Shown here: piece after piece, positions 50,401 to 61,900 of the stretch
How positions within the stretch are numbered: position 1 is the stretch's first letter
How the letters are laid out: each line of letters begins with the position of its first letter
Source of the DNA: Amoebophrya sp. A120
Taxonomy: Eukaryota; Sar; Dinophyceae; Syndiniales; Amoebophryaceae
Length of the DNA stretch: 64,000 nucleotides
Assembly: GCA_905178155.1 (NCBI GenBank)
Contig: CAJINV010000004.1
Span: 5,930,828 to 5,994,827, forward strand
Direction of reading: 5' to 3'
Notes under the pieces: generated by a model
What the model was told of the DNA's origin: nothing
The model's input: the letters and a program-made list of their open reading frames with translations, nothing else
The model's database searches: none
Translations under genes and position numbers: made by a program

Positions 50401-52537
50401 GAACATCGGCGTCTACTGCGGACGCAGCTGCTGTAATCATGCCTGTTTCTGCACCGAGAGCCTGCCCTTCTTCTTCTTCCTCGCCAGCCTCCTCTTCTAC
50501 CACCTTCGGAAGCAGCTTGTATTGCTCCGCCAGACTTGCGATTTCCTTGTCTGGGATCTGGGCCATGGAACTGGGGTCACGACGGTTCTTTCCCATAATG
50601 TTCTTCCGGTTGTTCGTGTTCCTTCCCTTCTTAACCAACGCCGCGATCTCGTCCTCCTCCGCGAGCAAATTCCTGGCGTACTGCCGCCATAGAATGTTTT
50701 CCTCCAACAAATTCAGTTCCGCTTCCATCTTACTCGCGGACGCCGCGATCTCGGTCAACCGCTCCTGCTTCAGCCGTTCCTGTTCGAGCAATTCCGCCTG
50801 TCTTTGCGCCTCCTCCAACTCTTTTTTCTTTCTCTGCCTCTTCCGCTCCTTCGCGGCACGGTGCGCCTCGGATTGGATATTGGTACCATTAGTTGGTGAA
50901 CTGTCATTGTCGTAGTCGGAGGAACCGGTCAGCATGTCGCTCATCTCCGCTTCCAAATCGGCGAGCATCTGCGCGTTTTGCCGCAGCTTCTCCTCCAATT
51001 TCCGCTTCTCCTCGGCTTCCTTCTTTTTCAAATATTCCTCCTCCTCACGCCTAAGTTCCGCCAAATCGTCGGCGTGCATGCCACTGTAAATCCCCCGGGC
51101 GAACAAAGGCATTGACCGGCGGTCGTCGCTGCGAGGCGAGTCTTCGTTGAGATCATTGGCCAGATTGTCTTCTCTGTTGTTCTCATCATCGTCTCCTTCG
51201 ATTCTCACGGTCTTATTCGTGGTATCTTTATTTCCACCTGCATCTTGGTCCTTGCTCACAGTCCTTCGACTCGAAACCAACCCGAGAATCCGCTCCTTCT
51301 CAATTCGGGTAAACAAACCATACTCTAACGCCTGTTCCCCAATGTTCTGCGCGAACTCGCCCAGAAACCGGTCCGATTCGCCGGCCTCCGACGCGGAGAT
51401 CACATTTTCCACCGAGGAGGTGCCTGTTTCGGGGCGGGCGGGGGCGGGTTGAGGCGCGGGGGGGACATCACCCGCTGCTTGCTCACCTGAAGCAGGTAGC
51501 TGTACTTGCACTGGGGAAGTAGATGCCGTTTGATGCGAGGCACTTGGTTCTTGAGCCGGCGCTCCCAGTCCTGCTCCTCCCGTCGCATCATCGTAGGGAG
51601 ACGGGAACGGTTTCACGACAGAGGGAGTCTGTGTCAAGGAGGGTGCCGTCTGTTGTTCCTCCATATTACCTGCAGCAGTAGGTACAGTCTCCTTGGAACT
51701 TGAGGAGACCAGGGCAGCTGCCGTAGCACTTCCATCCGCTGCTCCTGCGCCCGACGAATCCGGTCCTGGCGCAGCTCCACCTCCAAGAACGCTTGTCGTG
51801 GAACCCGAAACCACTGCTGCCTCCTTTGCATGAGGATCTGCGGCTTCTTGTGCTGCAGCCATTATTGCCTTCTCCTCCCGCCTTTTCTTTTCCTCTTCGT
51901 CCATCTCTTTCAGCTCCTGGCTGATGATGCTTTTCAGGGTAGTCGACGTGCTGGAGGCGGATTTCGCGTTGGAGGTCAGCGCGTTCCAGCTCGCGCCCTC
52001 CAAACTGCTCCCCACCGCCTGCTCATACTGCTGCTGTTGTCTCTTCGCCAGGTCGATTTGTTCTGCTTGCCGCGCGTCTATCAACGTTTGGTTTTCGTTT
52101 TCGTTTTCCTCCGTCACTTCCGTTATGTAGGCGGTTGTTGTTTGCTGGTCGTGGTGGTCGTGGTCACCAGCATCTTGCGGTCTTTGCACAGAGGATGATT
52201 TTTTCTTTTTCGCTCCTGGCAGTGGAAACCCTGTTGCGTTGTACGCAAGGGGCGCTTCCTCCACTACCTCGCTAATATCTTCCAATACAGGGACCACTTC
52301 AACTGGTTCCAGCTTGGTCGACCCCGCTGTGGGCTTCTGCCGCGCCACGTAGTGGTGGTGGTAGATGTGGTGGTGCACGATCACCGTTTTCAGCGCCTCG
52401 TTGTCCTTGGTCGGCGACCCCGTTTTCTTCTTCTTCGGGGGCGCGCGGTGCATCACCAGACCGGGGAGCAACATCCGGGACGGGGCGGTGAGGGCCGAGT
52501 TCGCGGACCGGGGTCCTTTCGTGTTCAGACCGTTCAT
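41466..52537 (-). CDS. Gene E: giant EF-hand, coiled-coil protein, six exons
   Basis: Exons 52537-47116, 46848-44877, 44720-44046, 43772-42347, 42090-42047, 41896-41466 give 3,314 aa; the frame is open throughout under the introner rule. Start MNGLNTKGPRSAN. Exon 1 (about 1,807 aa) alternates low-complexity tracts, a His-rich stretch (HHHIYHHHYVARQ), and long charged coiled coil (EEEEYLKKKEAEEKRKLEEK). Exon 2 has a degenerate EF-like segment (FDSLDREGRGVIDLQILLGY). The C-terminal exon has a canonical calcium-binding loop, DEDGSGEIEIEE, with D1, D3, S5, E7 and E12 in place. All five introns are introners. A calcium-responsive cytoskeletal or ciliary scaffold is plausible but inferred. Confidence 0.83.
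41897..42046. mobile_element. Introner, family I
   Basis: 150 bp; flanking repeat GTTGT. Joins EEMNN to TGSTT, last intron of gene E. Confidence 0.92.
42091..42346. mobile_element. Introner, family III
   Basis: 256 bp; flanking repeat GGTGT. Joins IDPNT to TADDA in gene E; a 44-bp exon lies between it and the previous introner. Confidence 0.92.
43773..44045. mobile_element. Introner, family III
   Basis: 273 bp; flanking repeat TCGGG. Closely similar in its interior to 46849-47115. Joins EHEHP to SLRHH in gene E. Confidence 0.92.
44721..44876. mobile_element. Introner, family I
   Basis: 156 bp; flanking repeat ACTAA. Joins LMESIS to DPYAM in gene E. Confidence 0.92.
46849..47115. mobile_element. 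Introner, family III
   Basis: 267 bp; flanks TGATC and TGATG. Joins IRTIPI to TLDGE in gene E. Shares long interior stretches with 43773-44045 (for example TCACAGATTTCGAGAAGCTT), so the two are recent relatives. Confidence 0.92.
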
Positions 52538-53559
52538 CTTTAGGAGGAGAAGGTGTAGTTGTAGTAAAGTTGGTAGAACTACAAGAGGATGAGCCGTATA
52601 ATTTGGGTCGTCGTGTACGTGTACAGAAGTGCGGGGATCTTCGGGTCAAACTTACGGCGGTTCTATGGCTCTACGAATATTTTTTTCCGGGGGCTTACAC
52701 ATACAGTATAATCAGGGTAGATGGAGATTCGCATACAACTACGGGTAAGTAAGACTAAGAGTCAGTGTGAGTGACGTGGTGGTGCGTGCTCTGTTTCGAC
52801 GGTTGAAAGGGAATGTAGCTGTTGGTGTGCTTCTCCGGAACAAGGAGTGCGAGACTTTTACGTTTGCTTGTGTGCTGATTCATCATGCCGACGGAAGAAG
52901 GGGAGGCTTGAAAGGAACTTACAATAATCATCACGCGGCGGAACTGAAACACCAGAACGAAAGCTCAACGGAACGAATTGACGAATAGATCCTTTTTTCC
53001 AGATTTGTATGCGGACGAAAAGAAAGTGAAAGAACGCTACTACGGATGCTGGTTGTGGTTCTGTATCTATCAAATAGACGTAGAGGCAACGCACACGACA
53101 GGACGATTTGTTGTTGTTTTTGTACGATGATGAGCGTTCTTCGCGACGTGATCGTGAATAAAGACCAAATCTTTTACTTAATAGACGAGGACGAGGAAGA
53201 GATTGGCACGAAGAGAGAGAGAGAGCAACTACATCAACAACGACATAGGCTCTCAAAGATTTACGAAAACCGCGAAATTTCAAAATTTTATTTTTAACAG
53301 CTTTAAGAATCTGCGAAATTAGCAAATTTTGTTTTTGCAGACAACTACAACGTGACCTTGGATTATAGCCTGATATACGACTGAGCAGAGCGGTGGCACT
53401 GCTTTTTATTATTTTTCTGCGAATTTTCGAAGTCTGCCTTTTTTTTATCCGCGAAATCCGCGAAAATCTAAAATTTTATTTTTATTTGGGTCCAATGCAG
53501 AAGCAGAGTGAATGCGTCATCAAGAAAACCCGGCTTGGTTTCCGAAGCAACGGTTTTTT
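52538..53559. other. Intergenic region upstream of gene E
   Basis: About 1 kb, no trusted coding frame. From 53270 the sequence is AT-rich with local imperfect repeats of a CGCGAAATTTCAAAATTTTA type. The gene E ATG is at 52537. Confidence 0.5.
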
Positions 53560-54060
53560 TGGCCGGCAAAAGCAAAACCGGTTCAAAAAAAGCAGCTCTC
53601 TTATACAATAAAGTGTCCCCGGTTCTCTTCAGGTCACGAACTGTACACGCCGTTGCTGCGGCTCGAAAGAAGCCACGGGCGCGTGGCCCCGAGCGCGGCC
53701 AAAAAGTGCCCCAATCTCTCTTCAAATCACGACCCGTAGACACCGTTTTTGCAGCTCGAAAAAAGCCCCGGACACGTCCGTGGCCCAGAGGGCGGCCAAA
53801 AAGTGCGCCAATCTCTCTTCAAATCACGACCCATAGACACCGGTTTTGCAGCTCGAAAAAAGCCACGGGCACGTCCGTGGCCCAGAGAGCGGTCAAAAAG
53901 TGCCCCGACCTGTCTTCAGATCAGGATATGTCGTCACCGTTTTTGCCGCTCGAAAAAAGCCACGGGCGCTTGGCCCGGAGTAGAGCGGCCAAAAAGTGCC
54001 CCAAGCTCTCTTCAGATCACAGCCCTTAGCAGCCGTTTTTGCGGCTCGGGCTCGAAAGAA
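53560..54060. repeat. Degenerate tandem array, about 97-bp unit, five copies
   Basis: Copies are spaced 94-97 bp, seen from the recurring GCGGCCAAAAAGTGCCCC (near 53607, 53701, 53798, 53895, 53991), each with a CAGCTCGAAAAAAGCCACGG block. Copies differ at many sites. It abuts the 88-bp satellite and shares the GCTCGAAA and GGCC elements with it, so the two arrays may be related. Confidence 0.8.
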
Positions 54061-54080
54061 GCCGGTGCCCCGGGGGGGCG

Positions 54081-55419
54081 CTTTTTTCTCCGGGAAAACC
54101 AACACCATAGCATGCTGCGAGACGAAAAGTCCGCTGCTCGAAATGGCCCTCCGGGGTAGGGCCACTTTTTTGGCCGGCAAAACCGACACCATAGCATGCT
54201 GCGAGACGAAAAGTTCGCAGCTCGAAATGGCCCTCCGGGGAAGGACGGGCCACTTTTTTGGCCGGCAAAACCGACACCATAGCATGCTGCGAGACGAAAA
54301 GTCCGCAGCTCGAAATGGCCCTCCGGGGAAGGACGGGCCACTTTTTTGGCCGGCAAAACCGACACCATAGCATGCTGCGAGACGAAAAGTCCGCAGCTCG
54401 AAATGGCCCTCCGGGGAAGGACGGGCCACTTTTTTGGCCGGCAAAACCGACACCATAGCATGCTGCGAGACGAAAAGTCCGCAGCTCGAAATGGCCCTCC
54501 GGGGTAGGGCCACTTTTTTGGCCGGCAAAACCGACACCATAGCATGCTGCGAGACGAAAAGTCCGCAGCTCGAAATGGCCCTCCGGGGAAGGACGGGCCA
54601 CTTTTTTGGCCGGCAAAACCGACACCATAGCATGCTGCGAGACGAAAAGTCCGCAGCTCGAAATGGCCCTCCGGGGAAGGACGGGCCACTTTTTTGGCCG
54701 GCAAAACCGACACCATAGCATGCTGCGAGACGAAAAGTCCGCAGCTCGAAATGGCCCTCCGGGGAAGGACGGGCCACTTTTTTGGCCGGCAAAACCGACA
54801 CCATAGCATGCTGCGAGACGAAAAGTCCGCAGCTCGAAATGGCCCTCCGGGGAAGGACGGGCCACTTTTTTGGCCGGCAAAACCGACACCATAGCATGCT
54901 GCGAGACGAAAAGTCCGCAGCTCGAAATGGCCCTCCGGGGAAGGACGGGCCACTTTTTTGGCCGGCAAAACCGACACCATAGCATGCTGCGAGACGAAAA
55001 GTCCGCAGCTCGAAATGGCCCTCCGGGGAAGGACGGGCCACTTTTTTGGCCGGCAAAACCGACACCATAGCATGCTGCGAGACGAAAAGTCCGCAGCTCG
55101 AAATGGCCCTCCGGGGAAGGACGGGCCACTTTTTTGGCCGGCAAAACCGACACCATAGCATGCTGCGAGACGAAAAGTCCGCAGCTCGAAATGGCCCTCC
55201 GGGGAAGGACGGGCCACTTTTTTGGCCGGCAAAACCGACACCATAGCATGCTGCGAGACGAAAAGTCCGCAGCTCGAAATGGCCCTCCGGGGAAGGACGG
55301 GCCACTTTTTTGGCCGGCAAAACCGACACCATAGCATGCTGCGAGACGAAAAGTCCGCAGCTCGAAATGGCCCTCCAAGGAAGGACGGGCCACTTTTTTG
55401 GCCGGCAAAACCGGCACCA
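54081..55419. repeat. 88-bp tandem satellite, 15 copies
   Basis: Fifteen copies of CATAGCATGCTGCGAGACG occur at 88-bp steps; two units are 84 bp (GGGGTAGGGCC instead of GGGGAAGGACGGGCC). Inner copies look identical; the first and last are diverged, as expected for homogenisation by unequal exchange. Because 88 is not a multiple of three and the unit has no minus-strand stop in any frame, all three minus frames run open for about 470-530 codons. I read these as non-coding shadows. Confidence 0.95.
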
Positions 55420-55539
55420 CAACACACAGGCTGTAGTGAAAGGGATTTTTACAGAATGTCCTTCCTTGTGCACCTCGAAGAAGGACGATTCCACTTTGTC
55501 CTTGGACAGCCGGAAGCATATTGACTCAGTAAAAAATCG

Positions 55540-55606
55540 CTAATCCCCATGAGAAAAAATCGCTCGGACAACAGTTGTCCGAGCGATTTTTCTTTATGGG
55601 GATTAG
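55540..55606. repeat. Palindrome, copy 1
   Basis: A perfect inverted repeat of 18-nt arms around a single A (55555-55591, core TCGGACAACAGTTGTCCGA), nested in outer arms CTAATCCCCAT (55540-55550) and ATGGGGATTAG (55596-55606). It would form a long hairpin in RNA or a cruciform in DNA. Confidence 0.9.
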
Positions 55607-55989
55607 GGGTCTTCATCCGGTAACTTTGGAGCGAGGTTCATGCCTCGTCCGGCTAGGAGGAGTCATAGGAGAACCATTGGTCGCACTGTTTTCGCGACCA
55701 CTATAAACTGCAACGTGTAGCAAATATCTTGCGGCGTACTCAATAAAAATGAAATTTTGGAATTTCGTGGATTTCGTACGTCAATAAAAATAAAAATTTG
55801 AAATTTCAAAATTCCCAATTACTAATTTCATTTCGTGTTGCTATTGGCCTCCTAGTATTAGTTGCGTGTGTTGTCCCGACACGAGGGAAAACAGCTTGCG
55901 AGGCACATGCCCCAACTTGTTCCGGGCTTGGGTGTGGGGAGGGGTGAAGTTATTTGCGGGACCACATTCGACCCTGTAAAATAAAATCG
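55607..55989. other. AT-rich spacer between the palindromes
   Basis: No coding frame. Contains two copies of a TCAATAAAAAT motif near 55739 and 55782 and runs of GAAATTT/AAATTTC. It lies between the two palindromes. Confidence 0.5.
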
Positions 55990-56041
55990 CTAATCCCACT
56001 GAGAAAAAATCGCTCGGACAACAGTTGTCCGAGCGATTTTT
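55990..56041. repeat. Palindrome, copy 2
   Basis: The same 37-nt perfect palindrome (56005-56041), preceded by CTAATCCCACT, exactly 450 bp from copy 1. The outer right arm is less complete (CATCATGGGGAAG). A roughly 45-bp related stretch also flanks the pair (near 55457 and 56079; shared GAAGGAC and ATTCCAC). The pair may be ends or hairpins of a small mobile element. Confidence 0.88.
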
Positions 56042-56307
56042 CCACATCATGGGGAAGATTAAGGTTTTGATATTTGACGTCACTTCCCTGCGCACATCGG
56101 AGAAGGACAATTCCACCGTGCACAACGGGATTGTAGTCACTAAGATCTATCATTGGAACCACGAGCAAGTAAAAACACAAAGCCGGAAAAGTTGCAGAAA
56201 CGACAGCTCGTCCCTCTGGGAGAATGAAGGCTTGAACTTACTTGCTGTCAGCATCAATCAAATAATCCTTGTTTGCGACTGCGATATTAGAAACTTATCT
56301 GTCACGA

Positions 56308-57936
56308 TCAGTTCAAAAGAAACTCCGCAATCTTTTCCACGACAATATCTGTGTGCGAGGCGTGTGGCCAGTGACCTGCGCCGTCAATCGTGTCAATTGC
56401 GGTCTCGGGAAACATTTTTTGAAACTCGGGCAAATCTCGGTCCACTTCCACGTAGCCGCCGGCGCCGCCCCGCAGCACAAGACAGGGCGGCATCGCCGTT
56501 TTGTCGAGCGCTGAAATGTTGACCGCATCGACGATGTCTCCACCCTCATCAAAGAACCCACCGGCTAAACCTGGCCAATTCGCCAGCAGCGCAGGCAAGT
56601 TCGGCCTCCATTCCAACTTGGACTTGTCCTCCGCGGTAGCGAGGTTTTTCAGCAGAAAAGCGCGGAGGTTTTTGTCGGTGCTCAGGTCGTTCAGAACCTT
56701 TTCCACCATGGCTTGCCGAGCAGAGGCTGATGAAGAGGTCGTTTTCTCTAGCGTATTTACAGCCTGCATTCCATGCTGCCGGTAAAATTCTTCAAAGTAT
56801 CTCCCGGCCCGGTTCTCATCCAGTCCCTTCTGCAACCAGGCCTCGGCCGCTTTTCGCGAAGATAAGTGCGTGGTCCCGGCGGCTGCCTGCAGGTGACTCA
56901 GTAACAACACGTAGTAGTCCACGTTGTAGCGCCGCGGGGCGATATCCACGACGATTAACTTACGGACCAGATTTGCGTGCTTCAACGCGAACCGCATCGA
57001 CGTTTTGCCGCCCAGAGAATGCCCGATTATTGAAACCCTGCTTCGAGGTGTCGTAGAGCCGGTACTACTTGTATGACTGTCTACCAACCTTTTCAGATCC
57101 GCGACCATGGCCTCAAAGCTACTGTCCGGAGCGTGAAAGCTCTTGCCGTGGTTGCGCGCGTCGATGAGGATGAAATCCTTCCCGGGGACTTTCGCCGCGA
57201 GCTTCTTCGTGGCCGGCACCCAGTTGTCGGTGGACCCCAGGAGCCCCGGGAGAATGAACACTTTTTCCACATCGTCCGGGGGGTCGGCGGGCGTTTTACT
57301 CGGGATAGAACGGTGGAAAACCAGAGGGTGTTCCTTCGTTGGTATCGAGGCGAAACTCCTACCACTTCTAACACCTACTCGTCCTAGTACTCCCGACGTT
57401 GTAATTGGAGGTGGTCGATGATGACAAACACCGTTCAACAAGATGCTTCGCTCTGCGGTCTTTGTCCTATTCGACGAAGAAACCACGACACTGCAGCAGG
57501 CGCGTGGATAGTTGCAAGTACCGAAAAAGGTTCTTGAGGAAGAAGAGCACACGCTCGCCTGCTGTGGCATGCTGAGCACGATGTTACTCCCACGTGGTAC
57601 TGAAAGTCTTCCTGGGCGGTTCCATATTTCCTCCTGTCTGGGAAAATGAGTTGATGTAGTACGAACTGCCAGCGTGTCACTGTCACAGCGATTCAACGTC
57701 GTCGCGCGAAGACACGAGATGGCTGCTCCACCAGTCCTCGACGACGTCGACGCGCGCAGCTGTTTCATCAGCAACGTCGTGGGGAGATGAGGAACTAAAG
57801 GCTGGCGCATCTTCTTGCAGCTTGCACTTACTGGTTGTTGTAGGGCGAAGTTCAACAAACGCGCCTTGGCTTCGGTTATTCTTAGGAGGACTGAGCACGA
57901 CGCGACAAAAAGCAACAGCAGCGAACAAGCTGCCAT
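56308..57936 (-). CDS. Gene F: alpha/beta hydrolase, ABHD11-like, intron-free
   Basis: A single open frame of 542 aa from ATG 57936 (MAACSLLLLFVASC). The first 20 residues are hydrophobic, and about 225 further residues of basic/Ser-rich sequence could be an organelle-targeting extension. The hydrolase domain fills the C-terminal 310 residues: GLLGSTDNW (oxyanion-hole region), DARNHGKS, the nucleophile elbow GHSLGG with catalytic Ser, VVDIAPRRY, and the catalytic His in GAGHWPHA near the end. DARNHG and GHSLGGK are typical of the ABHD11/YbfF branch of serine hydrolases, which are mitochondrial in animals. The substrate is unknown. It has no introner and no other intron, unlike the genes around it. 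Length exceeds the usual 300 aa because of the N-terminal extension. Confidence 0.9.
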   Translation of the reverse strand: MAACSLLLLFVASCSVLLRITEAKARLLNFALQQPVSASCKKMRQPLVPHLPTTLLMKQLRASTSSRTGGAAISCLRATTLNRCDSDTLAVRTTSTHFPRQEEIWNRPGRLSVPRGSNIVLSMPQQASVCSSSSRTFFGTCNYPRACCSVVVSSSNRTKTAERSILLNGVCHHRPPPITTSGVLGRVGVRSGRSFASIPTKEHPLVFHRSIPSKTPADPPDDVEKVFILPGLLGSTDNWVPATKKLAAKVPGKDFILIDARNHGKSFHAPDSSFEAMVADLKRLVDSHTSSTGSTTPRSRVSIIGHSLGGKTSMRFALKHANLVRKLIVVDIAPRRYNVDYYVLLLSHLQAAAGTTHLSSRKAAEAWLQKGLDENRAGRYFEEFYRQHGMQAVNTLEKTTSSSASARQAMVEKVLNDLSTDKNLRAFLLKNLATAEDKSKLEWRPNLPALLANWPGLAGGFFDEGGDIVDAVNISALDKTAMPPCLVLRGGAGGYVEVDRDLPEFQKMFPETAIDTIDGAGHWPHASHTDIVVEKIAEFLLN

Positions 57937-58909
57937 CAAAAATTATACGTTACTACTAGGTCTTTTAGTATCTATCGATCCGTTCAGGTCTGTGTCGTCC
58001 AGGCTGCAACCTGCGAAATAGAGCTTCACATATACTTACTTTCGTGGGTCGCGATGCTGGGGCGCGGGGCGGGAGCGGAAAGTGCCCTTGATCTCTCATA
58101 GATGTCGCCGTCGGGGGCGCCAGCTTGTTGCTCTCAATTCGTCTTCAATCTGAGCACAGAATGCCGTGGAGGCTTGAACTCTTACCTGCCCAATTCTCGT
58201 CCCAGAGAAAACGACACTGTTGTGGAGCAGCCCACGCAACTTATCCCAATCAATGGAACATCGGAATCGAGAGCGACCGACAGAGGCCACAACACGAAAC
58301 AAAAGATACCGAAGGAAAAAAGTAAGCTTATGCTTTTACGCATCAGCTGCTCAATAATGGCATGATGCTAAAACTAAAACTTCTCTGTGACTCCTTCTTG
58401 AAAAAATCGTGAAAGTTGACATCTCGAATTCGAAATGACAGCCCAACTTTCATCATTTCTAGCCCCAATCTACATTCAAAATTAGCATGTAGAAAATTCG
58501 GGGTGTCCAATTTGTTTGTATAATTTGTTGCACTTCGTCTTTAATATTCGTGTCATTCTTGTGATCATTGAGAAAATCGGAAAGGAAAAACAAGGGTTTT
58601 TCATCGCAAAATATAAATATGCCGATTCAAATTTATAAACGGCAAACTCCCGAATCCGAAAACAATTAGCGGAGTGCTGAGCAAAAACTCACCGCCACCA
58701 TCCGTAGGGAGCTTGCTTTGCCACCCGGACGCGGCAATTTCGTTTCTATTTTTCGTTTCTTCGAAAGAAGTATCGATGGATATCGTATCGATGCAGCCCG
58801 CCTGAACTTAGATTTATCACGGACGGAGCTCGGTTTTTCTTACATCTAGTTTCGTGCGCTACAACACTTTTCCAGCCTGTATAATCTACTTCTCCTCCCG
58901 GCTATTTTT
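57937..58909. other. Intergenic region between genes G and F
   Basis: About 970 bp; no credible coding frame; AT-rich in 58360-58660. No introner or repeat seen. Confidence 0.5.
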
Positions 58910-61900
58910 CTACTCGAAAAATTCGTCATTGAAGATCTGGTCCATTTTGTTGAGTGCCGGTGCCTCCGCGCCAGTAGTTGCACCTCCACCCGGCGCCGCC
59001 GACGGGCCGACGTCCAAGGTAAGCGCCGATAAATCGTCAATCATGTTAAAGTCGCTGGAGCTCGTTTCAGAGGACTGCTGCGCGGAATTCGGGTCAACTA
59101 CCGCTGGAGGCGCTGCAGGGACGGTCACTCCTGTGGCAAGGGGTGCAACTCCGTCGATTGTTGCCGGAGCTGCTGCTGCTGGGGGAGGTACAACTGGTTG
59201 AGGAGCTGTCTCACCTGCTGCTGTCGGTTGAACTTCTAGAGAGCTAGCCGGAAACACCGCACCATTCTGGGAGTCCGCGGTCGAACTACTGGATAGTGTG
59301 TCGGGTAGTTTCTGTGCAACCGCCGGCACCGGTGCCGGATCGTCGTCAAAGAGCCCTTTTTTCACGGCGAGGCTTGTAGCCGCGGCACTGGCGCTGCTAG
59401 AACTAGTTGCGGCGGTAGTTTCCATACTGTTTGTCGTATTTGCGATCGAAAAATCTCCGATCGGTGGAGGAACTGCCCCTACTGCAGCGGTAGCAGATGC
59501 CGGAGACGACCCCGCTGCTGGGACCCCCGACTGAGATGTTGACACGAATGCGCCCCCCGGCGCCGTGGCTGGGCTGCTCACAACTCCGCTTCCCGGCTGT
59601 CCTAATTGCGACAAATCGTAGTCCAGTTGCGTCAAATACTGCCCAAGTGACGCGATGGTCTGCCGCAAGTTCTGGCGGTGCTCGACTTCCGACTCGAGTA
59701 GCCGGCTGATCCCCTGCATCTTCGTTTCCAAAACGCCACTCCGCGCGCCCAGATCCTTGCTGGCACGCATCAAGTTGGACAGACCTAAATTTTAATTTAT
59801 TCGCGGTGGGCGACGGAGAAGGTGTGCGTGAGCCGTCGGGGTGAGGTCATAGAGTTTTTTTTTCATTTCATCTTTAGAACAAGTGCTTTGAAGGACGCCG
59901 ACCTCCTGGCACATACGCTGCATCAAATCGATTGACTACTACTTTTACCCTCGTGACGTTGCTGGATCTCCGCTTGTGCCCTGCGCAGCTGGTCCGCCAC
60001 CCCGGTTTCGCTCTGGTGTGCCTGCCGCATGAGCTCGTCCCGGAGATTCTTCTGCGAGGTGTAAAGGTGCCGCTCGGACTCAAAATCCACCTTCAGCTCT
60101 ATGAGGGTGCACAACCCCGACCCCCCATCCGCCTCATTTGTATGTTGGCATGAACAGCAATACAAACACCAGTACACGTGGAATTTTTGCATGACAAATT
60201 TCAATACCTGATGTAGTACTGTTTTGGCTTCTGAAATTTGTCATGCAAACAGTGCCACAGGGCAGCAACTGGGTTTTGGGTTTTGCATGACAAATGAGGG
60301 GTGAAGGGAGTTGTGCACTGACATAAGCTCTGCCAGCTTTCCGCCCGCGGTGGCCTTCTTGCCGTCCACTTGCAATAGAAATGCTTCGTTCTCGTTGATC
60401 TGCCGCTCCAATCTGATAAACGGTCATTTTGTTTTATTTCAACTCTTCGTCGACATATACATATTGTTTTTCTCACAACATGATCTTCAAGAAACACAAT
60501 GATGTGTACAACAACGACCAATTCGCTGACCTCGTCTACCTTGCCAGCATCAACTGCACAACTGCTCGACGCAAACAAAATAAAAATTTTCATATACAAG
60601 CTGACTTCCTCCTGCAGCTTCCTCGGATCGAAATTGCTAAGTTGCGCCAAGTGTTGATTCAGCGCTACTTCCTGCTGCTTCCAGTGGGCATGCTCCACTT
60701 TGACCTGCTGTGCGCGTCCCTGGGCCGCAACGGCTAAGCCAGCGGCAGTGAGGTAGGGGTCTAGAGGATGTGGAAAAAGTTCCAGGATCTTTATTTTTCG
60801 TACAAGTAGTACATCAGCGTGGTACACTAATTGTAATTGATACGCAGCAAGATAAACGCAGCCCCTCCGCCTTGGCAGCTGAGAAGTACTATAGCAAGAT
60901 TTCGAAAACGCTTTCGCTTGTTCATCTATACCTATGTTCAATTGATCCCCTTGCTGCACCTTCATGTGGACCATCGCGAGCGTTTTTTGCCTTTCCTGCA
61001 CCTGTTCCAGGCGTTGCCGGATCTGCGTCGCTTGATCCTGGGACCCCGCGTTTCCGAGGTTTTGCTGCTTCGCCTGCAGCATCTGTTTCTGGGTGGCGAC
61101 CAGCCGTTTTTTCTGCTCGGATTCCACGTTATGCACTGCAAAAATGTCTGGGTCTGGAAGGTTGGAACTTGTAATACTAGCTCTACATTCCTGGGAAATC
61201 TGTATTGCATAACCAACAAAAGCCGCAGCCTCTTTTGTCATGCAAAAACGCAGTTTCTCATGCGGATTGCCTATGAGAAAGCGTTTTGGGAAATTGTCAT
61301 GCTGGACTGCATTCGGAAGTGTTTTCATCATGCACATTTTAGCATCACAAGTTTCCAGACCCAGACATTTTTGCATTTGATACACGTTCAATTGCTGCAA
61401 CCCGCGTTCCAGGTCCTGGATCTGCTTCTGCTTGGCTTGCAGCGACTGGGTCAGCTCTTGCAACTTCCCATCCTTCTCGCCAAAGTCCCTCTTTTGCTCC
61501 GCAGCCTGACCATGCGTCACCTCGAGGCCCGCAAGCCGCTTGATGTACTGATCGCGCTCCGTATCACAAGGAAAAGCGTTAACATCAACGGTTTTCACAA
61601 ATTGCAGTCATGCATCACAAATGTAGCCCAATATGCATGCTATGCATTACAAATTTTGGCATGTTTATGTTTTGCGATGTATTGCTGCATCACAAATTCC
61701 GTTCACGTTAACACTTTTTGCTGGGATACTCCGCGTCGGAAAACGTGCGCAGGTTCAGTTCCCCCCGACAGTTCTCGGCGATGCGCAGCAGGTCGCCCGC
61801 GTAGTCATCGTTTTGCTTCACCGACGTTTTCAGCTCGCCCTGGATGGACAAATACCTGTCGTGTAGAGAGTAAGTAGGGAGATGACAATTCATAAACGAA

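Noticed and set aside
2360-52988. Many plus-strand frames of 60-420 codons opposite the genes (for example 26846-28057 and 48938-50203)
   Set aside because: They lie antisense to exons with strong domain or coiled-coil signals, cross introners without regard to boundaries and show no recognisable domain.
53893-55519. Three long minus-strand frames (533, 471 and 497 codons) over the satellite
   Set aside because: They are the same 88-bp tandem repeat read in three frames and have no start context or domain; not annotated as genes, only noted as a curiosity.
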